From CAZENU01 sp965222125 (GTDB lineage Bacteria > Chloroflexota > Dehalococcoidia > Lucifugimonadales > CAZENU01), in assembly GCA_965222125.1 (NCBI GenBank), contig CBDCTC010000003.1:186001-250000 (forward strand): a DNA stretch of 64,000 nt. Direction: 5' to 3'. The notes beneath the pieces were generated by a model. That model had not been told where the DNA came from. It was given only the letters and a program-made list of their open reading frames with translations, and did no database searches. This document shows, piece after piece, positions 34,421 through 43,604 of this stretch. The position numbers were made by a program, and so were the translations under genes. Position 1 is the first letter of the stretch; every line of letters begins with the position of its first letter.

Positions 34421-34790
34421 ATAGCGGATGGTGGGTAGTTCGCCTGGGTGGGCAGATTGAGGACGCGGGAATGACGGATGGTGGGCAGTTCGCCTGGGTG
34501 GGCAGATCGAGGACGCAGAAATGACGGATGGCGGGTAGTTCGCCTGGGTGGGCAGATAGGACGCGGGAATGACGGGTGGTGGGTAGTTCGCCTGCTGGGC
34601 AGATAGGACGCGGGAATGACGGATGGTGGGTAGTTCGCCTGGGTGGGCAGATCGAGGACGCAGAAATGACGGATGGCGGGTAGTTCGCCTGGGTGGGCAG
34701 ATCGAGGACGCAGAAATGACGGATGGTGGGTAGTTCGCCTGGGTGGGCAGATCGAGGACGCAGAAATAGCGGATGGCGGGTAGTCGGGGA
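34421..34790. repeat. Minisatellite, 47-50-base unit, about 7.5 copies
   Basis: Units begin ATGACGGATGGTGGGTAGTT and end GGACGCAGAA. Starts lie near 34422, 34471, 34521, 34569, 34616, 34666, 34716 and 34766; two units lack 2-3 bases. The first unit arises directly at a dispersed CCCGCGAAAGCGGG palindrome, suggesting that the array grew from it by slippage or unequal crossover. Confidence 0.92.
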
Positions 34791-34845
34791 GTCGGCATGA
34801 CGGACAGGGTAGATCGGGCGTCGGGGCGATCGGGGGCGGCTTGAA

Positions 34846-35745
34846 ATGAAATGGGTCGAGCTTAGCGTGGAGACGGACCCGGAGTTCGTCGAGCCGCTGT
34901 CGCAGGTGTTCATCCGCTACGGGAGCGGCGGCGTGCTGGTCGAGGAGCCGGGCGGGTACAACCCGGACGAGGGCGAGATGCCTCCGGTCGGCCCGGTCGT
35001 GCTGAAGACGTACGTACCGCTCGACAGTACCACCAGGATCCGCCGGGAACAGATCGACGTGGGGGTGCGGCTGATCGGCCGCATCGGGCCGGTGACGGAG
35101 CTGCGGGAGCGCGTGCTGGACGAGCGGGAGTGGCAGGACGCGTGGAAGGAGCACTTCCACGCGCTGCGGGTCGGGGAGCGCATCGTCGTGGCGCCGAGCT
35201 GGCGGGAGTACGAGGCGAAGCCGTCCGACATCGTGGTGCGGCTGGACCCGGGCATGGCGTTCGGGACGGGGCACCATCCGACGACGCGGAACTGTCTGGC
35301 GCTGCTCGAAACGCTGGTGCGGCCGGGTATGCGCGTGCTGGACGTTGGCTGCGGGTCTGGGATACTGGCGATCGCGTCGGTGAAGCTGGGCGCCGCGTCC
35401 GCGTTCGGGCTGGACGTCGACCCCGTCGCCGTCCGGTCGTCCCGGCCGAACGTGGCGGAGAACGGCGTCGACGGCAGCGTGGAGCTCGCGGAGGGGACGC
35501 TGCCGCACCCGGGCGCTCCGGCGGGCGAGTTCGACATCGTGCTGGCGAACATCTCCTCGAAGGTCGTGTCGGAGCTGGCGCCGCACCTGGCGCGCGCGGC
35601 GGCGCCGGGCGGCGTCGTGGTCGCCTCAGGGATGATCGAGGCCCAGAGCGCGGCGGCGTCGAGTCGGCTGGAGCAGGCCGGCGCGGCGCCGAAGGAGTGG
35701 CACAGGAGCGGCGACTGGGTCACCCTGGTCTGCCCCGTGGCGTAG
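34846..35745 (+). CDS. prmA: Ribosomal protein L11 methyltransferase PrmA
   Basis: 299 residues. Trimethylates ribosomal protein L11. The hallmark DPGMAFGTGHHPTT precedes the SAM motif VLDVGCGSGILAIASVKLGA, with NISSKV (usually NIxA) later. Length is normal. RsmE follows after 11 bases in a common ribosome-modification operon arrangement. Confidence 0.95.
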   Translation: MKWVELSVETDPEFVEPLSQVFIRYGSGGVLVEEPGGYNPDEGEMPPVGPVVLKTYVPLDSTTRIRREQIDVGVRLIGRIGPVTELRERVLDEREWQDAWKEHFHALRVGERIVVAPSWREYEAKPSDIVVRLDPGMAFGTGHHPTTRNCLALLETLVRPGMRVLDVGCGSGILAIASVKLGAASAFGLDVDPVAVRSSRPNVAENGVDGSVELAEGTLPHPGAPAGEFDIVLANISSKVVSELAPHLARAAAPGGVVVASGMIEAQSAAASSRLEQAGAAPKEWHRSGDWVTLVCPVA

Positions 35746-35756
35746 GGGGCTACCCC

Positions 35757-36503
35757 GTGCACCGCTTCTTCGTGTTCCCGGAGTGCATCGACGGCGACGA
35801 GGCGGTCGTCACCGGCGCGGCGGCGCGACAGCTCGCGACGGTGCTGCGGGCCGCCCAGGGGGACCGGATCGCGCTGCTGGACGACACCGGCGTCGAGTAC
35901 TTCGTCACGCTGTCGCGGGTCGGCCCGAAGGAGGTCGCGGGCGCGGTGACCGGGCGCGCCGGGGGCGACGAGAGGCCGTCCGCGCCGATCACCCTGTACC
36001 AGGCGCTGCTGAAGGCGGATCGGTTCGAGCAGGTGCTGCAGAAGTGCACCGAGCTGGGCGTCGCGCGGTTCGTCCCGGTCGTGACGGAGCGCTGTGTGCC
36101 GAGGGTCGGCGAGAGGTGGGCGGCGAACCGGTACCGACGATGGCGCAGGATCGTCACGGAGGCGGCGGAGCAGTCGGGGCGTCGGCGGATCCCGGCGCTG
36201 GAGGCGGCTGTAGACCTGGCGGAGGCCTGCGACGCGGCGGAGGGCGTCCGCATCATCCCGTGGGAGGGCGAGCGCGCCACTGGCATCAGGGCGGCGCTGT
36301 CCGAGGCGGGCCGGGAGGCGATGCGCCGCGGCGTCAGCGTCTTCGTGGGCCCGGAGGGCGGCCTGACGGCGGACGAGATAGAAGACGCCAGGTCGCGGGG
36401 CATCGCGTCGGTCAGCCTGGGGCCTCGTGTGCTGCGGTCCGAGACTGCGGCGATGGCGGCGGTCGCCGCCATACAGTACGAGCTGGGCGAGCTAGGCGGC
36501 TGA
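35757..36503 (+). CDS. rsmE: 16S rRNA m3U1498 methyltransferase RsmE
   Basis: 248 residues from GTG 35757. A SPOUT-class (knotted) methyltransferase of the small ribosomal subunit. Motifs: KADRFEQVLQKCTELGV, EAAEQSGRRRIP, FVGPEGGLTADEIEDA and LGPRVLRSETAAMAAVAAIQ. Its 3' end overlaps the convergent der gene by 12 bases. Confidence 0.94.
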   Translation: MHRFFVFPECIDGDEAVVTGAAARQLATVLRAAQGDRIALLDDTGVEYFVTLSRVGPKEVAGAVTGRAGGDERPSAPITLYQALLKADRFEQVLQKCTELGVARFVPVVTERCVPRVGERWAANRYRRWRRIVTEAAEQSGRRRIPALEAAVDLAEACDAAEGVRIIPWEGERATGIRAALSEAGREAMRRGVSVFVGPEGGLTADEIEDARSRGIASVSLGPRVLRSETAAMAAVAAIQYELGELGG

Positions 36504-37877
36504 GGCGCGGCGGCCTGCCGACGGATTGTGGTCGCCCCGGCCGATGAAGCGCATCCTGAGCGGGCTGCCCTGGAAGCCGAACTTGCTCCTGATAGAGTTC
36601 TCCAGGTAGCGGCGGTACGCGAAGTGGACCGCGTTGGAGCGGTTCACGTAGAAGGTGAAGCTGGGTGGGCCGGAGCCGTCCTGGGTGACGCCGTAGACCT
36701 TCAGCGCGCCGCGCCCCGTGGTGGCCGGAGGATGCCTGCCCATAGCCTCCATCACGGTGCGGCGCAGCTCGTACCGGGGGAGCGTCCGGATCCACTCGGC
36801 GTGCACCTCGAGCGAGACGTCGAGCAGCTCCGCGGCGCCCGTTCCGCGCAGCGCCGAGACGAATCGCACTGGCGCGTGGGCCGCGAAGGCGAACTGCGAC
36901 CTCACCGCCGCCGCCGCGTGCTCCATGGTCATCTCCAACTCCGGCGCCAGGTCCCACTTGTTGACGGCGAGCACCATGCCCTTGTGGGCGTCCAGCACGT
37001 AGCTCGCCACGTGGGTGTCCTGGTTCGTGGCGAGCTCGGAGGCGTCGAGGAGGAGGATGGCGACGTTGGCGCGGTCGATGGCCCTGATCGACCTGAGCAC
37101 GCTGAACCGCTCTATGCCGGGCTCGATGCTGCCGCGGCGCCGTATGCCCGCGGTGTCGATCAGGAGGAAAGACCGGTTGCCCACGGTGACCATAGTGTCG
37201 ATCGCGTCGCGGGTGGTTCCCGGCACGTCGCTGACGATGGCGCGCTGGCTGCCCGTGAGCGCGTTGAGCAGCATCGACTTGCCGACGTTGGTCCTGCCGA
37301 CGATGGCGATCCTGACGTCGGCGTCGACCTCCACGCCGAGGTCAGGGGCCGGAAAGAGCCTGACCACCTCGGCCATGAGGTCGTCGACGCCGTGGTTGTG
37401 GTATGCGCTGACCGGCAGCGGCTCGCCGAGACCGAGCTCGTAGAAGTCGACTGCCATGGCCTGCCGCGTGTTGTTGTCGGCCTTGTTCGCCGCCAGCACG
37501 ACTGGCCTGTCCGATCTGCGGAGCGTGTCGGCCACGTCGCGGTCGGCGGCGGTGACGCCGGTCTCGGCGTCGGTCAGCATCACGATGACGTCAGCGTCGT
37601 CGATGGCGACGCGCACCTGCTCGAGCACCTTGTCCGAAATGTCGCCGGACGCGGACAGGTCGAGTCCGCCGGTATCCACCAGGATGAAGGAGCGGCCGGC
37701 CCACTCGGTGTCCGTTGTCACGCGGTCGCGCGTCGTTCCTGAGACTTCGGAAACGACGGCGGTCCTGGCCCCGGCGACGCGGTTGAACAGCGTGGACTTG
37801 CCGACGTTGGGCCGCCCGACGATGGCGACGAGGGGCCTGACGCGGTCGTGGGAGCGGTGTGTTGTTGTGTCTGCCAT
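36492..37877 (-). CDS. der: Ribosome-associated GTPase Der (EngA)
   Basis: 461 residues with two tandem Era-like GTPase domains and a C-terminal KH-like domain, needed for 50S assembly. First G1 is GRPNVGKSTLFN with DTGG and NKAD; the second is GRTNVGKSMLLN with DTAGIRRRGSIEPG and NKWD. The KH part begins near RTLPRYELRRTV. The frame is open further upstream, inside argF; I start at ATG 37877 (MADTTTH). argF lies 41 bases upstream on the same strand. Confidence 0.96.
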   Translation of the reverse strand: MADTTTHRSHDRVRPLVAIVGRPNVGKSTLFNRVAGARTAVVSEVSGTTRDRVTTDTEWAGRSFILVDTGGLDLSASGDISDKVLEQVRVAIDDADVIVMLTDAETGVTAADRDVADTLRRSDRPVVLAANKADNNTRQAMAVDFYELGLGEPLPVSAYHNHGVDDLMAEVVRLFPAPDLGVEVDADVRIAIVGRTNVGKSMLLNALTGSQRAIVSDVPGTTRDAIDTMVTVGNRSFLLIDTAGIRRRGSIEPGIERFSVLRSIRAIDRANVAILLLDASELATNQDTHVASYVLDAHKGMVLAVNKWDLAPELEMTMEHAAAAVRSQFAFAAHAPVRFVSALRGTGAAELLDVSLEVHAEWIRTLPRYELRRTVMEAMGRHPPATTGRGALKVYGVTQDGSGPPSFTFYVNRSNAVHFAYRRYLENSIRSKFGFQGSPLRMRFIGRGDHNPSAGRRASAA

Positions 37878-37918
37878 GAGTAGGACGTGGAGCGCGGACG
37901 CGCCGTGCGGCGCGGGCG

Positions 37919-38830
37919 TCAGGACATCAAGCTGGCGAGTATGGCCTTCTGGGAGTGCAGGCGGTTCTCCGCCTGGTCGAACACGACCGACTGTGGGTGG
38001 TACAGCATGCCTTCGGCGATCTCCTCGCCCTCGTGGGCGGGCATGTCGTGCATGAAGATGGCGTCCGGCTTCGCGCACGCCATGAGCTCGGGGTCGACGC
38101 GGTAGCCCGTGAACGCCCCGCGGCGCTCTGCGGTCTCGGCGTCCTGGCCCATGCTGACCCAGACGTCCGTATATACGACATCCGCGCCGCGCGCGGCATC
38201 TTGGGGCATCTCCACCCAGTCGAGCGCGGTCTCGTTCGCGGTGGCGCGGCGTTTCGCCTCTTTCCAGGCCGCGTCCGGGACGCGGTAGCCGGGTGGCGAG
38301 GCGATGGTGAAGTCGGCGCCTGTCGACGCGCATGCCAGCGCCAGGCTCGCCGCGACGTTGTTGCCGTCGCCTACGTAGGCGACTCTGAGCCCGTCGGTCC
38401 CGCCCTTGTGCTCGGACATGGTGAGCAGGTCGCCGACGGCCTGGCAGGGATGCTCCAGGTCGGAGAGCGCGTTGACGACCGGGACGGAGGTGTTCTCCGC
38501 AAGCAGCTCCAAGCTCCGGTGGGAGAAGACGCGGGCCACGATCGCGTCGACCCATCTGTCCAGAACGCGCGCTACGTCCGGGACGGGTTCGCGACTGCGG
38601 AGGCCTACGTCGTCCCTGCCGAGGTAGATGCACTCGCCGCCTAGCTGTCGTATGCCGACCTCGAAGCTCACGCGGGTCCGCAGCGAGGGCTTTTCGAACA
38701 GCAGGACGACTATCTTGCCCTCCAGCGGCCGAGGCGCGCGGCCGGTCTTCAACTCACTCGCGTCCTGGACGAGCTGCGTGACCTCTTCGGGAGCGAGGTC
38801 GGAGATAGCGAGAAAGTCTTTACGGCTCAT
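37919..38830 (-). CDS. argF: Ornithine carbamoyltransferase
   Basis: 303 residues. Converts ornithine and carbamoyl phosphate to citrulline in arginine synthesis. Carbamoyl-phosphate motif FEKPSLRTRVSFEVG (SxRT), HPCQ and the ornithine-loop VWVSMG are present. The usual HCLP motif near the C-terminus, where Cys contacts ornithine, reads HDMP here (FMHDMPAHEGEEI). The start at 38830 is chosen because the upstream frame loses homology. Downstream of it lies der. Confidence 0.9.
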   Translation of the reverse strand: MSRKDFLAISDLAPEEVTQLVQDASELKTGRAPRPLEGKIVVLLFEKPSLRTRVSFEVGIRQLGGECIYLGRDDVGLRSREPVPDVARVLDRWVDAIVARVFSHRSLELLAENTSVPVVNALSDLEHPCQAVGDLLTMSEHKGGTDGLRVAYVGDGNNVAASLALACASTGADFTIASPPGYRVPDAAWKEAKRRATANETALDWVEMPQDAARGADVVYTDVWVSMGQDAETAERRGAFTGYRVDPELMACAKPDAIFMHDMPAHEGEEIAEGMLYHPQSVVFDQAENRLHSQKAILASLMS

Positions 38831-38908
38831 GGGGAGGGAACTCCGGGAGCGCCAAGTATAGCAGACGGGATATGCGGGGCCGCGTTGCCGGGGGGCGTGA
38901 GGCATGGC

Positions 38909-38960
38909 CTGCGCCCCTCGATACGCGCCGCTGAAGCAGCGACGCTACTCGGGGTGATCG
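38909..38960. repeat. Dispersed palindromic repeat, form B
   Basis: Begins GCGCCCCTCGATACGCGCCG and ends with CTACTCGGGGTGATCGG; here one base pair of the stem is altered (CAGCGACG rather than CATCGGCG). Confidence 0.8.
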
Positions 38961-39024
38961 GACTGTTCGGGGTAGTTGGCGAGACGGGGTGCAACAGCCA
39001 CGGGTGTGAGGCCGCGGCGCGCTG

Positions 39025-42000
39025 CTAGACGGCCTCGGTGCGCGCGATGGCGTGCAGGTCTCGGCGGCGTATGCTGCGGTTCATGAGCGCCACGGTAACG
39101 GCGAAGACGGCGAGCAGCACGGCGTACGTGAGCAGCATCTGTGGCCAGTCGGTCGTCAGGATGAACGGCGGCACGACGTCGTCGCCCGCCTCGTCGACGG
39201 CCACGGACGACACCATGATCCTGCTCATCTGGAACCCTGTCCACGTGCCGAGCCCGAGCCCGATCGCGGCGATGGATATGTGCTCGAATCCTATGAGGCC
39301 CAGCAGCTGTCGGCGCGACAGGCCGAGCGCCCGAAGGTAGCCCGTCTCGCTCCTGCTGTGTCCGCCGAAGGCGACCATGTATATCGCGTAGCCGAGGCCG
39401 GCGGTGAGGATCAGCACCGCGATGGCAAGCATCGACAGGGACCGCCATCCGGCGGTGGTGAGCGGGTCCCGGTCCACCATCTCGAACACCTCCGACCGGC
39501 GCAACAGCCGCCCGGAGATGCGTCTGATCGCGGCCACGGCGAGGTCGAGCTCGATGCCGGCCGTCGAGTCCGTCGTGATGAAGAGCTCGTTCGGGCGGTG
39601 CGGCCTGGCCACGCTCAGGATGTTCAGGTGGGCCAGCATTCGGTCGAGGTCGGTGACGATGAACCGCCCGCCTTCGGGGCTCAACGTCGGGAAATTCCGC
39701 ACGATGTCCGCCACGACGACTTCGAGGCGGTTCTGGCCTAGCTGCACGAAGAGCGAGCTGCCTTTTGTGGCGCCCATACTGGCCGCGAGGTCGTCGCTGA
39801 CGATCACAGGGAGCGGGCCGGCGGAGGGGCTCTGGTAGAAGCCGCGTATGCCGCGCTGGTTCTCTCTGCCGAACGAGAATCGGGCGGCCGTGTTGCCGTC
39901 CTGAACGTCGCGGGAGGTGAGGGAGAGGCGGTCAGACGATAGCGGCGACGTCACGATCGGCGTCCATCGGAGCTCGCCTTCGAAGCTCTCCAGCGGAATC
40001 TCTCCGCCGTCCTCGGTCCGTACGTGCAGGTTGTCGACGACCACCGTACCGGGCGTTCCCACCGGGCCGAAGCCGGGCTCGAATATCTGGATTGAGACGA
40101 CGTGGACCGGCGGGGCTATCCTGTTTATCTCGCCCGTCATCAGTCGCCACCCGGGCCGGCCCAGCTCGCCCATGTAGACCGGTCTGATGGCGCCGGCCTC
40201 GTTGCCCACGATCACCCACAACGACAGGTTCGTGAACGGGTCCTCCGGATTGATCCACATGCCCAGCTGCGTGGCGTCGTCGGGTATGGACAGAGTCTCC
40301 ACGGAGGGGTGGCTGCGCACGGACGCCATCACCTCGACGAGCGTGACCTCCGAGTAGTCATCGCGGTACCACGACATGTGGGCGAAGTCACGCGTTTCCA
40401 GCGCCAGCAGCTCTACCGTGAAGGGGCCCACGTCCACCCTCTGCCGGATCGCCGTCGCCGCAGCGACGAGGCCTGGGATGGCGCCGGGGCGCAGATCGTT
40501 CGCGCCGGTGATCATGTAGCCTGGGAGCTGCACTACCCGGATGTCCGTGGCGATCTGGTGATTGATGCGGTCGCTTCGACTCTTCTCGAGGGTGCCTCCC
40601 ACGGTTGTCGCCAGTACGGCCGAGCCGGTGACGAGGACGAGCAGCAGGACGAGCCAGGTGTACTGCAGCGGATTGCGCGCCATGTGGCGCAGGCCCATCG
40701 TGATCGATATCGGCAGAGACCCCATTGCCATGCGGGCCAGCAGGTACGCGATCTGCGCCGGCACGACGGCGGCCACGCCGGCCAGCGCGAGCCTTACGGC
40801 GGAGTGGTCGACGTCAGGCGCGCGCCATAGGACGCCCGCGACGAGGACCGCCTGGACGGCGAGGCCGATGACCGTGCGCCTCCGGCTCCGTGCGCTGGCC
40901 GTTACCCTATAGGCTACCGCCAGCGCGATCAGAAGGCCGGTAGGGGCGAACCCGGTGAGCGTCCTGTCGTCCGTTACCGCCTGCCACGCGAACACCGGCG
41001 CCAGGACAGCGATCGAGCCCGCGGCCAGCAGATGCACTATCCGCGGCGACTCGCCGGTGACGTACCTGACGATCAGCGGAAACAGACGCATGAAGACGAG
41101 GGCTACAGCTATCAGGAACAGCACCGGGGCGAAGAGCAGGGCTTCGTTTACCTCTACGTCCTTGAGCAGTCCGCCTGAGATGACGTGCCCTCTGGCGTGC
41201 ATCTCCCAGAAGATCAGTCCCCCGGCCACGAGCACCACGATGTCGAGGAAGTACCGGTGCAGCAGCGGCACGCTCGGCGGTCGGGACGAGCGCAGCTTGT
41301 GGGCGAGCAGACCTCCCCGGGTGCCCAGGACGCCGGGGACCACGTAGATGAGCAGGCAGAGCGCCCCTGTGACCCCCGCGACGACGAACGGAAGCCGGTC
41401 GATCTTCACGGGAAGGAGTCCAGGTTCGGCGAGGCTGGAGAAGGCGGGCAGGAACCCCGCGGCGCCCACGAGGCCCGTCGCGAGAACGGGCGCCACAGCC
41501 ACGGCGACGGCCGTCATCACGAGCCCCTCCAGCAGGTAAAGGCGGGAGAGGCGAGCGAGGCCGGCTCCCCTGGTACGGAGCAGCGATGCGTCCTCCTCTC
41601 TGCGCCGGACGAGGACCGATACCATCATCGCCAGGAAGAACAGGACCGTCGCGACAAGGACAGAGGTCAGCAGGAGCAACGGCACTCTTGTGAAGAAGGA
41701 CCGGTCCCGGAAATTCTCCAGCATCGTGATGATGGCGCTGGAAACCTGGGCGCCGGGGATCGCGGTCGTGATCTCGCGTTCGAAGTCGTCGAACCGTCCC
41801 AGAGCCTCGGAGACCGGCCACTCTTTGAGCCCATCTGTGTCGGTGAGAATATACCAGTGCTCGTCGATGAGCATGCCGGGGTAGGCGCGACCGAGCGCGT
41901 CGAGCATGGCCCGCTCGGTGATGAACAGCGGCACCGGCGGACGCTGTGGGTCGTAGAAGAGCTCGGAGTCCTCCGGCGCGGCGTCCTCGGGCGGCGGCGG

Positions 42001-42666
42001 GTCGATGAACACGCTGGCGTGGGAGTGCCAATAGTCTTCAGTCGGGTTGGTCGCTTCCATGATGCCCACGATCTTGGCCGTGAGCTTGATGCGCGACCCG
42101 AGGCTTGGCGCTACGATCACCTCCTGCCCAACCTCGAGGTCGAACTCCTCGGCCGTCACCACGCTTATGACGGTCTCCAGGGCAGGCCCAAATCGGCCGA
42201 TACCGGTGGTGTCGGACGCCATGCGGCCCAACGTGAACGCCACGTGGTCCTCCAGGTTGGAGAAGTACCTGAAGTAGGCGCGCGACGCCTCTCCTATGGT
42301 CTCCGGCGGAGGGAGCGGGTCGATCGGCAGCCCGGCGAACCACGTCTCGACGCGGAAGTAGACCTCGTGACTGTCGTATATCTCGGGGATGTGGTTGTCG
42401 ATCGCGTCGTCTACGGTGGACTGGGTGCGGCGGAGCTCGAACTCGGTCAGGGGGACGCGCCTCGCGATGGGACTGATGTTGGAGAACGGCCGGTGGAGCG
42501 CGTCGATCGCGACGTTCAACCCCAGCCGCTCCAGTGATCTGAGGTACACGGGGCCGGCGGCGGCGAGGGTCGTCGCCAGGATGATGCCGATCATCAGCCC
42601 CGCAAGCAGGACTCTATCGTCGGTAAGACGCTTTAGGGCGAGCCTTGGCAGCGAGATAGGGCTCAA
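39025..42666 (-). CDS. Large FtsX/MacB-type permease
   Basis: 1213 residues. An N-terminal helix (LLAGLMIGIILATTLAAAG) and an extracytoplasmic domain are followed by an FtsX module with three helices (about 325-440), further helices, a second extracytoplasmic region and a second FtsX module (about 1080-1200, ending in LLTYAVLLAVFAVTVAL). This is the domain order of LolC/E- or MacB-like permeases that move lipoproteins or substrates, with two FtsX halves in one chain. No ATPase gene is beside it, although family members need one (LolD/MacB type). It could be encoded elsewhere. Confidence 0.85.
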   Translation of the reverse strand: MSPISLPRLALKRLTDDRVLLAGLMIGIILATTLAAAGPVYLRSLERLGLNVAIDALHRPFSNISPIARRVPLTEFELRRTQSTVDDAIDNHIPEIYDSHEVYFRVETWFAGLPIDPLPPPETIGEASRAYFRYFSNLEDHVAFTLGRMASDTTGIGRFGPALETVISVVTAEEFDLEVGQEVIVAPSLGSRIKLTAKIVGIMEATNPTEDYWHSHASVFIDPPPPEDAAPEDSELFYDPQRPPVPLFITERAMLDALGRAYPGMLIDEHWYILTDTDGLKEWPVSEALGRFDDFEREITTAIPGAQVSSAIITMLENFRDRSFFTRVPLLLLTSVLVATVLFFLAMMVSVLVRRREEDASLLRTRGAGLARLSRLYLLEGLVMTAVAVAVAPVLATGLVGAAGFLPAFSSLAEPGLLPVKIDRLPFVVAGVTGALCLLIYVVPGVLGTRGGLLAHKLRSSRPPSVPLLHRYFLDIVVLVAGGLIFWEMHARGHVISGGLLKDVEVNEALLFAPVLFLIAVALVFMRLFPLIVRYVTGESPRIVHLLAAGSIAVLAPVFAWQAVTDDRTLTGFAPTGLLIALAVAYRVTASARSRRRTVIGLAVQAVLVAGVLWRAPDVDHSAVRLALAGVAAVVPAQIAYLLARMAMGSLPISITMGLRHMARNPLQYTWLVLLLVLVTGSAVLATTVGGTLEKSRSDRINHQIATDIRVVQLPGYMITGANDLRPGAIPGLVAAATAIRQRVDVGPFTVELLALETRDFAHMSWYRDDYSEVTLVEVMASVRSHPSVETLSIPDDATQLGMWINPEDPFTNLSLWVIVGNEAGAIRPVYMGELGRPGWRLMTGEINRIAPPVHVVSIQIFEPGFGPVGTPGTVVVDNLHVRTEDGGEIPLESFEGELRWTPIVTSPLSSDRLSLTSRDVQDGNTAARFSFGRENQRGIRGFYQSPSAGPLPVIVSDDLAASMGATKGSSLFVQLGQNRLEVVVADIVRNFPTLSPEGGRFIVTDLDRMLAHLNILSVARPHRPNELFITTDSTAGIELDLAVAAIRRISGRLLRRSEVFEMVDRDPLTTAGWRSLSMLAIAVLILTAGLGYAIYMVAFGGHSRSETGYLRALGLSRRQLLGLIGFEHISIAAIGLGLGTWTGFQMSRIMVSSVAVDEAGDDVVPPFILTTDWPQMLLTYAVLLAVFAVTVALMNRSIRRRDLHAIARTEAV

Positions 42667-42848
42667 CTATGGCTCCCTGTGGGGCGCGAGGCGCAGGATG
42701 GGTTCGTGATCGTCCTGCCGATTCCGTCACGGCGCGGGGCGCCGCTGCCCGCGATCCGGCCCCGTCTTGCTATCTTCGCAATCGTACCAGATTCCGGCCG
42801 GGGTCGATCCGTCGATCGACGGACGGAAGCGGGCCGGCGGCGTTCGCC

Positions 42849-43604
42849 CTACGCCGCCGAAGGCGGCGTGGCGCGCTCAATGTCCCGAAGCCCGCCGTGC
42901 TCCACCTCCACGTCGAATATCTCGGCGAAGTGCGCCGTCAACGCGCGCGCGGCGTCCCCGACGTTCACTGAAGCACTCCCCGTCGCGGCCACCGAAGTCA
43001 CCGGGAGGTCGGGCATGCCGCACGGGACAATGCGGTCGAAGTAGGTCAGGTCGGGGTTGACGTTGAGCGCGAAGCCGTGCGTGGTCACCCCTAGGCTGAT
43101 CTTGACGCCGATCGCCGCGATCTTGGCGGTCCCTACCCAGACGCCCGTCGGACGGTCTTCGCTCTCGCCGTGAATGCCGAAGTCCGCCAGCGTGACGATC
43201 AGCACGCGTTCCAGCCGGCGCACGTATGCAAGCGGCCCGATGCCCAGCTTGCGGAGGTCCACTATGGGGTAGCCGACGAGCTGGCCTGGGCCGTGGTAGG
43301 TGACCTCCCCGCCCCTGTCCGTACGTCGGACCTCGGCTCCAAGTGCTTTCAGCTCCTCCGCGTTAGCGAGAATATCGTCGGTCCGCCCCCTCCGGCCCAG
43401 GGTGAACACGTGAGGGTGCTCCAGGAGCAGCAGCACGCCGGGCAGCGCGCCCGCGACGACCTGCCGGTGGAGGCGCTTCTGAAGCCCCGACGCCACGTCG
43501 TGGCCCATCGAGCCCGCCTCCACGACCAAGCACGGGCCGGGAGTCATAGCGGTTTCCGGACCCGCGGATCCTGACGAGGTGCCGACGCCCGTGCGTAGAG
43601 TCAT
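42849..43604 (-). CDS. lipB: Octanoyl-[ACP]:protein octanoyltransferase LipB
   Basis: 251 residues. Transfers octanoyl groups from acyl carrier protein to E2-type lipoyl domains, the first step of lipoate synthesis. Motifs: DRGGEVTYHGPGQLVGYP, a central AAIGVKISLGVTTHGFALNV (Lys) and IVPCGM (catalytic Cys). The start overlaps the rmuC stop by four bases (ATGA). It sits downstream of the 2-oxoacid dehydrogenase genes whose E2 it would modify. The first about 18 residues are of low quality and may be a start too early. Confidence 0.94.
   Translation of the reverse strand: MTLRTGVGTSSGSAGPETAMTPGPCLVVEAGSMGHDVASGLQKRLHRQVVAGALPGVLLLLEHPHVFTLGRRGRTDDILANAEELKALGAEVRRTDRGGEVTYHGPGQLVGYPIVDLRKLGIGPLAYVRRLERVLIVTLADFGIHGESEDRPTGVWVGTAKIAAIGVKISLGVTTHGFALNVNPDLTYFDRIVPCGMPDLPVTSVAATGSASVNVGDAARALTAHFAEIFDVEVEHGGLRDIERATPPSAA

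Larger units (their letters stand above)
34004..34845. other. Gene-free repeat region before prmA
   Basis: No gene. Contains a dispersed palindrome (34110-34170), a 40-base tandem duplication (34202-34281), another palindrome copy (34318-34368), a cgcggg palindrome (34405-34425) and the 50-base minisatellite (34421-34790). Confidence 0.8.

Noticed and set aside
34200..34913. 237-residue minus-strand frame rich in PTQANYPPSVIS repeats
   Set aside because: It is a translation of the 50-base minisatellite.
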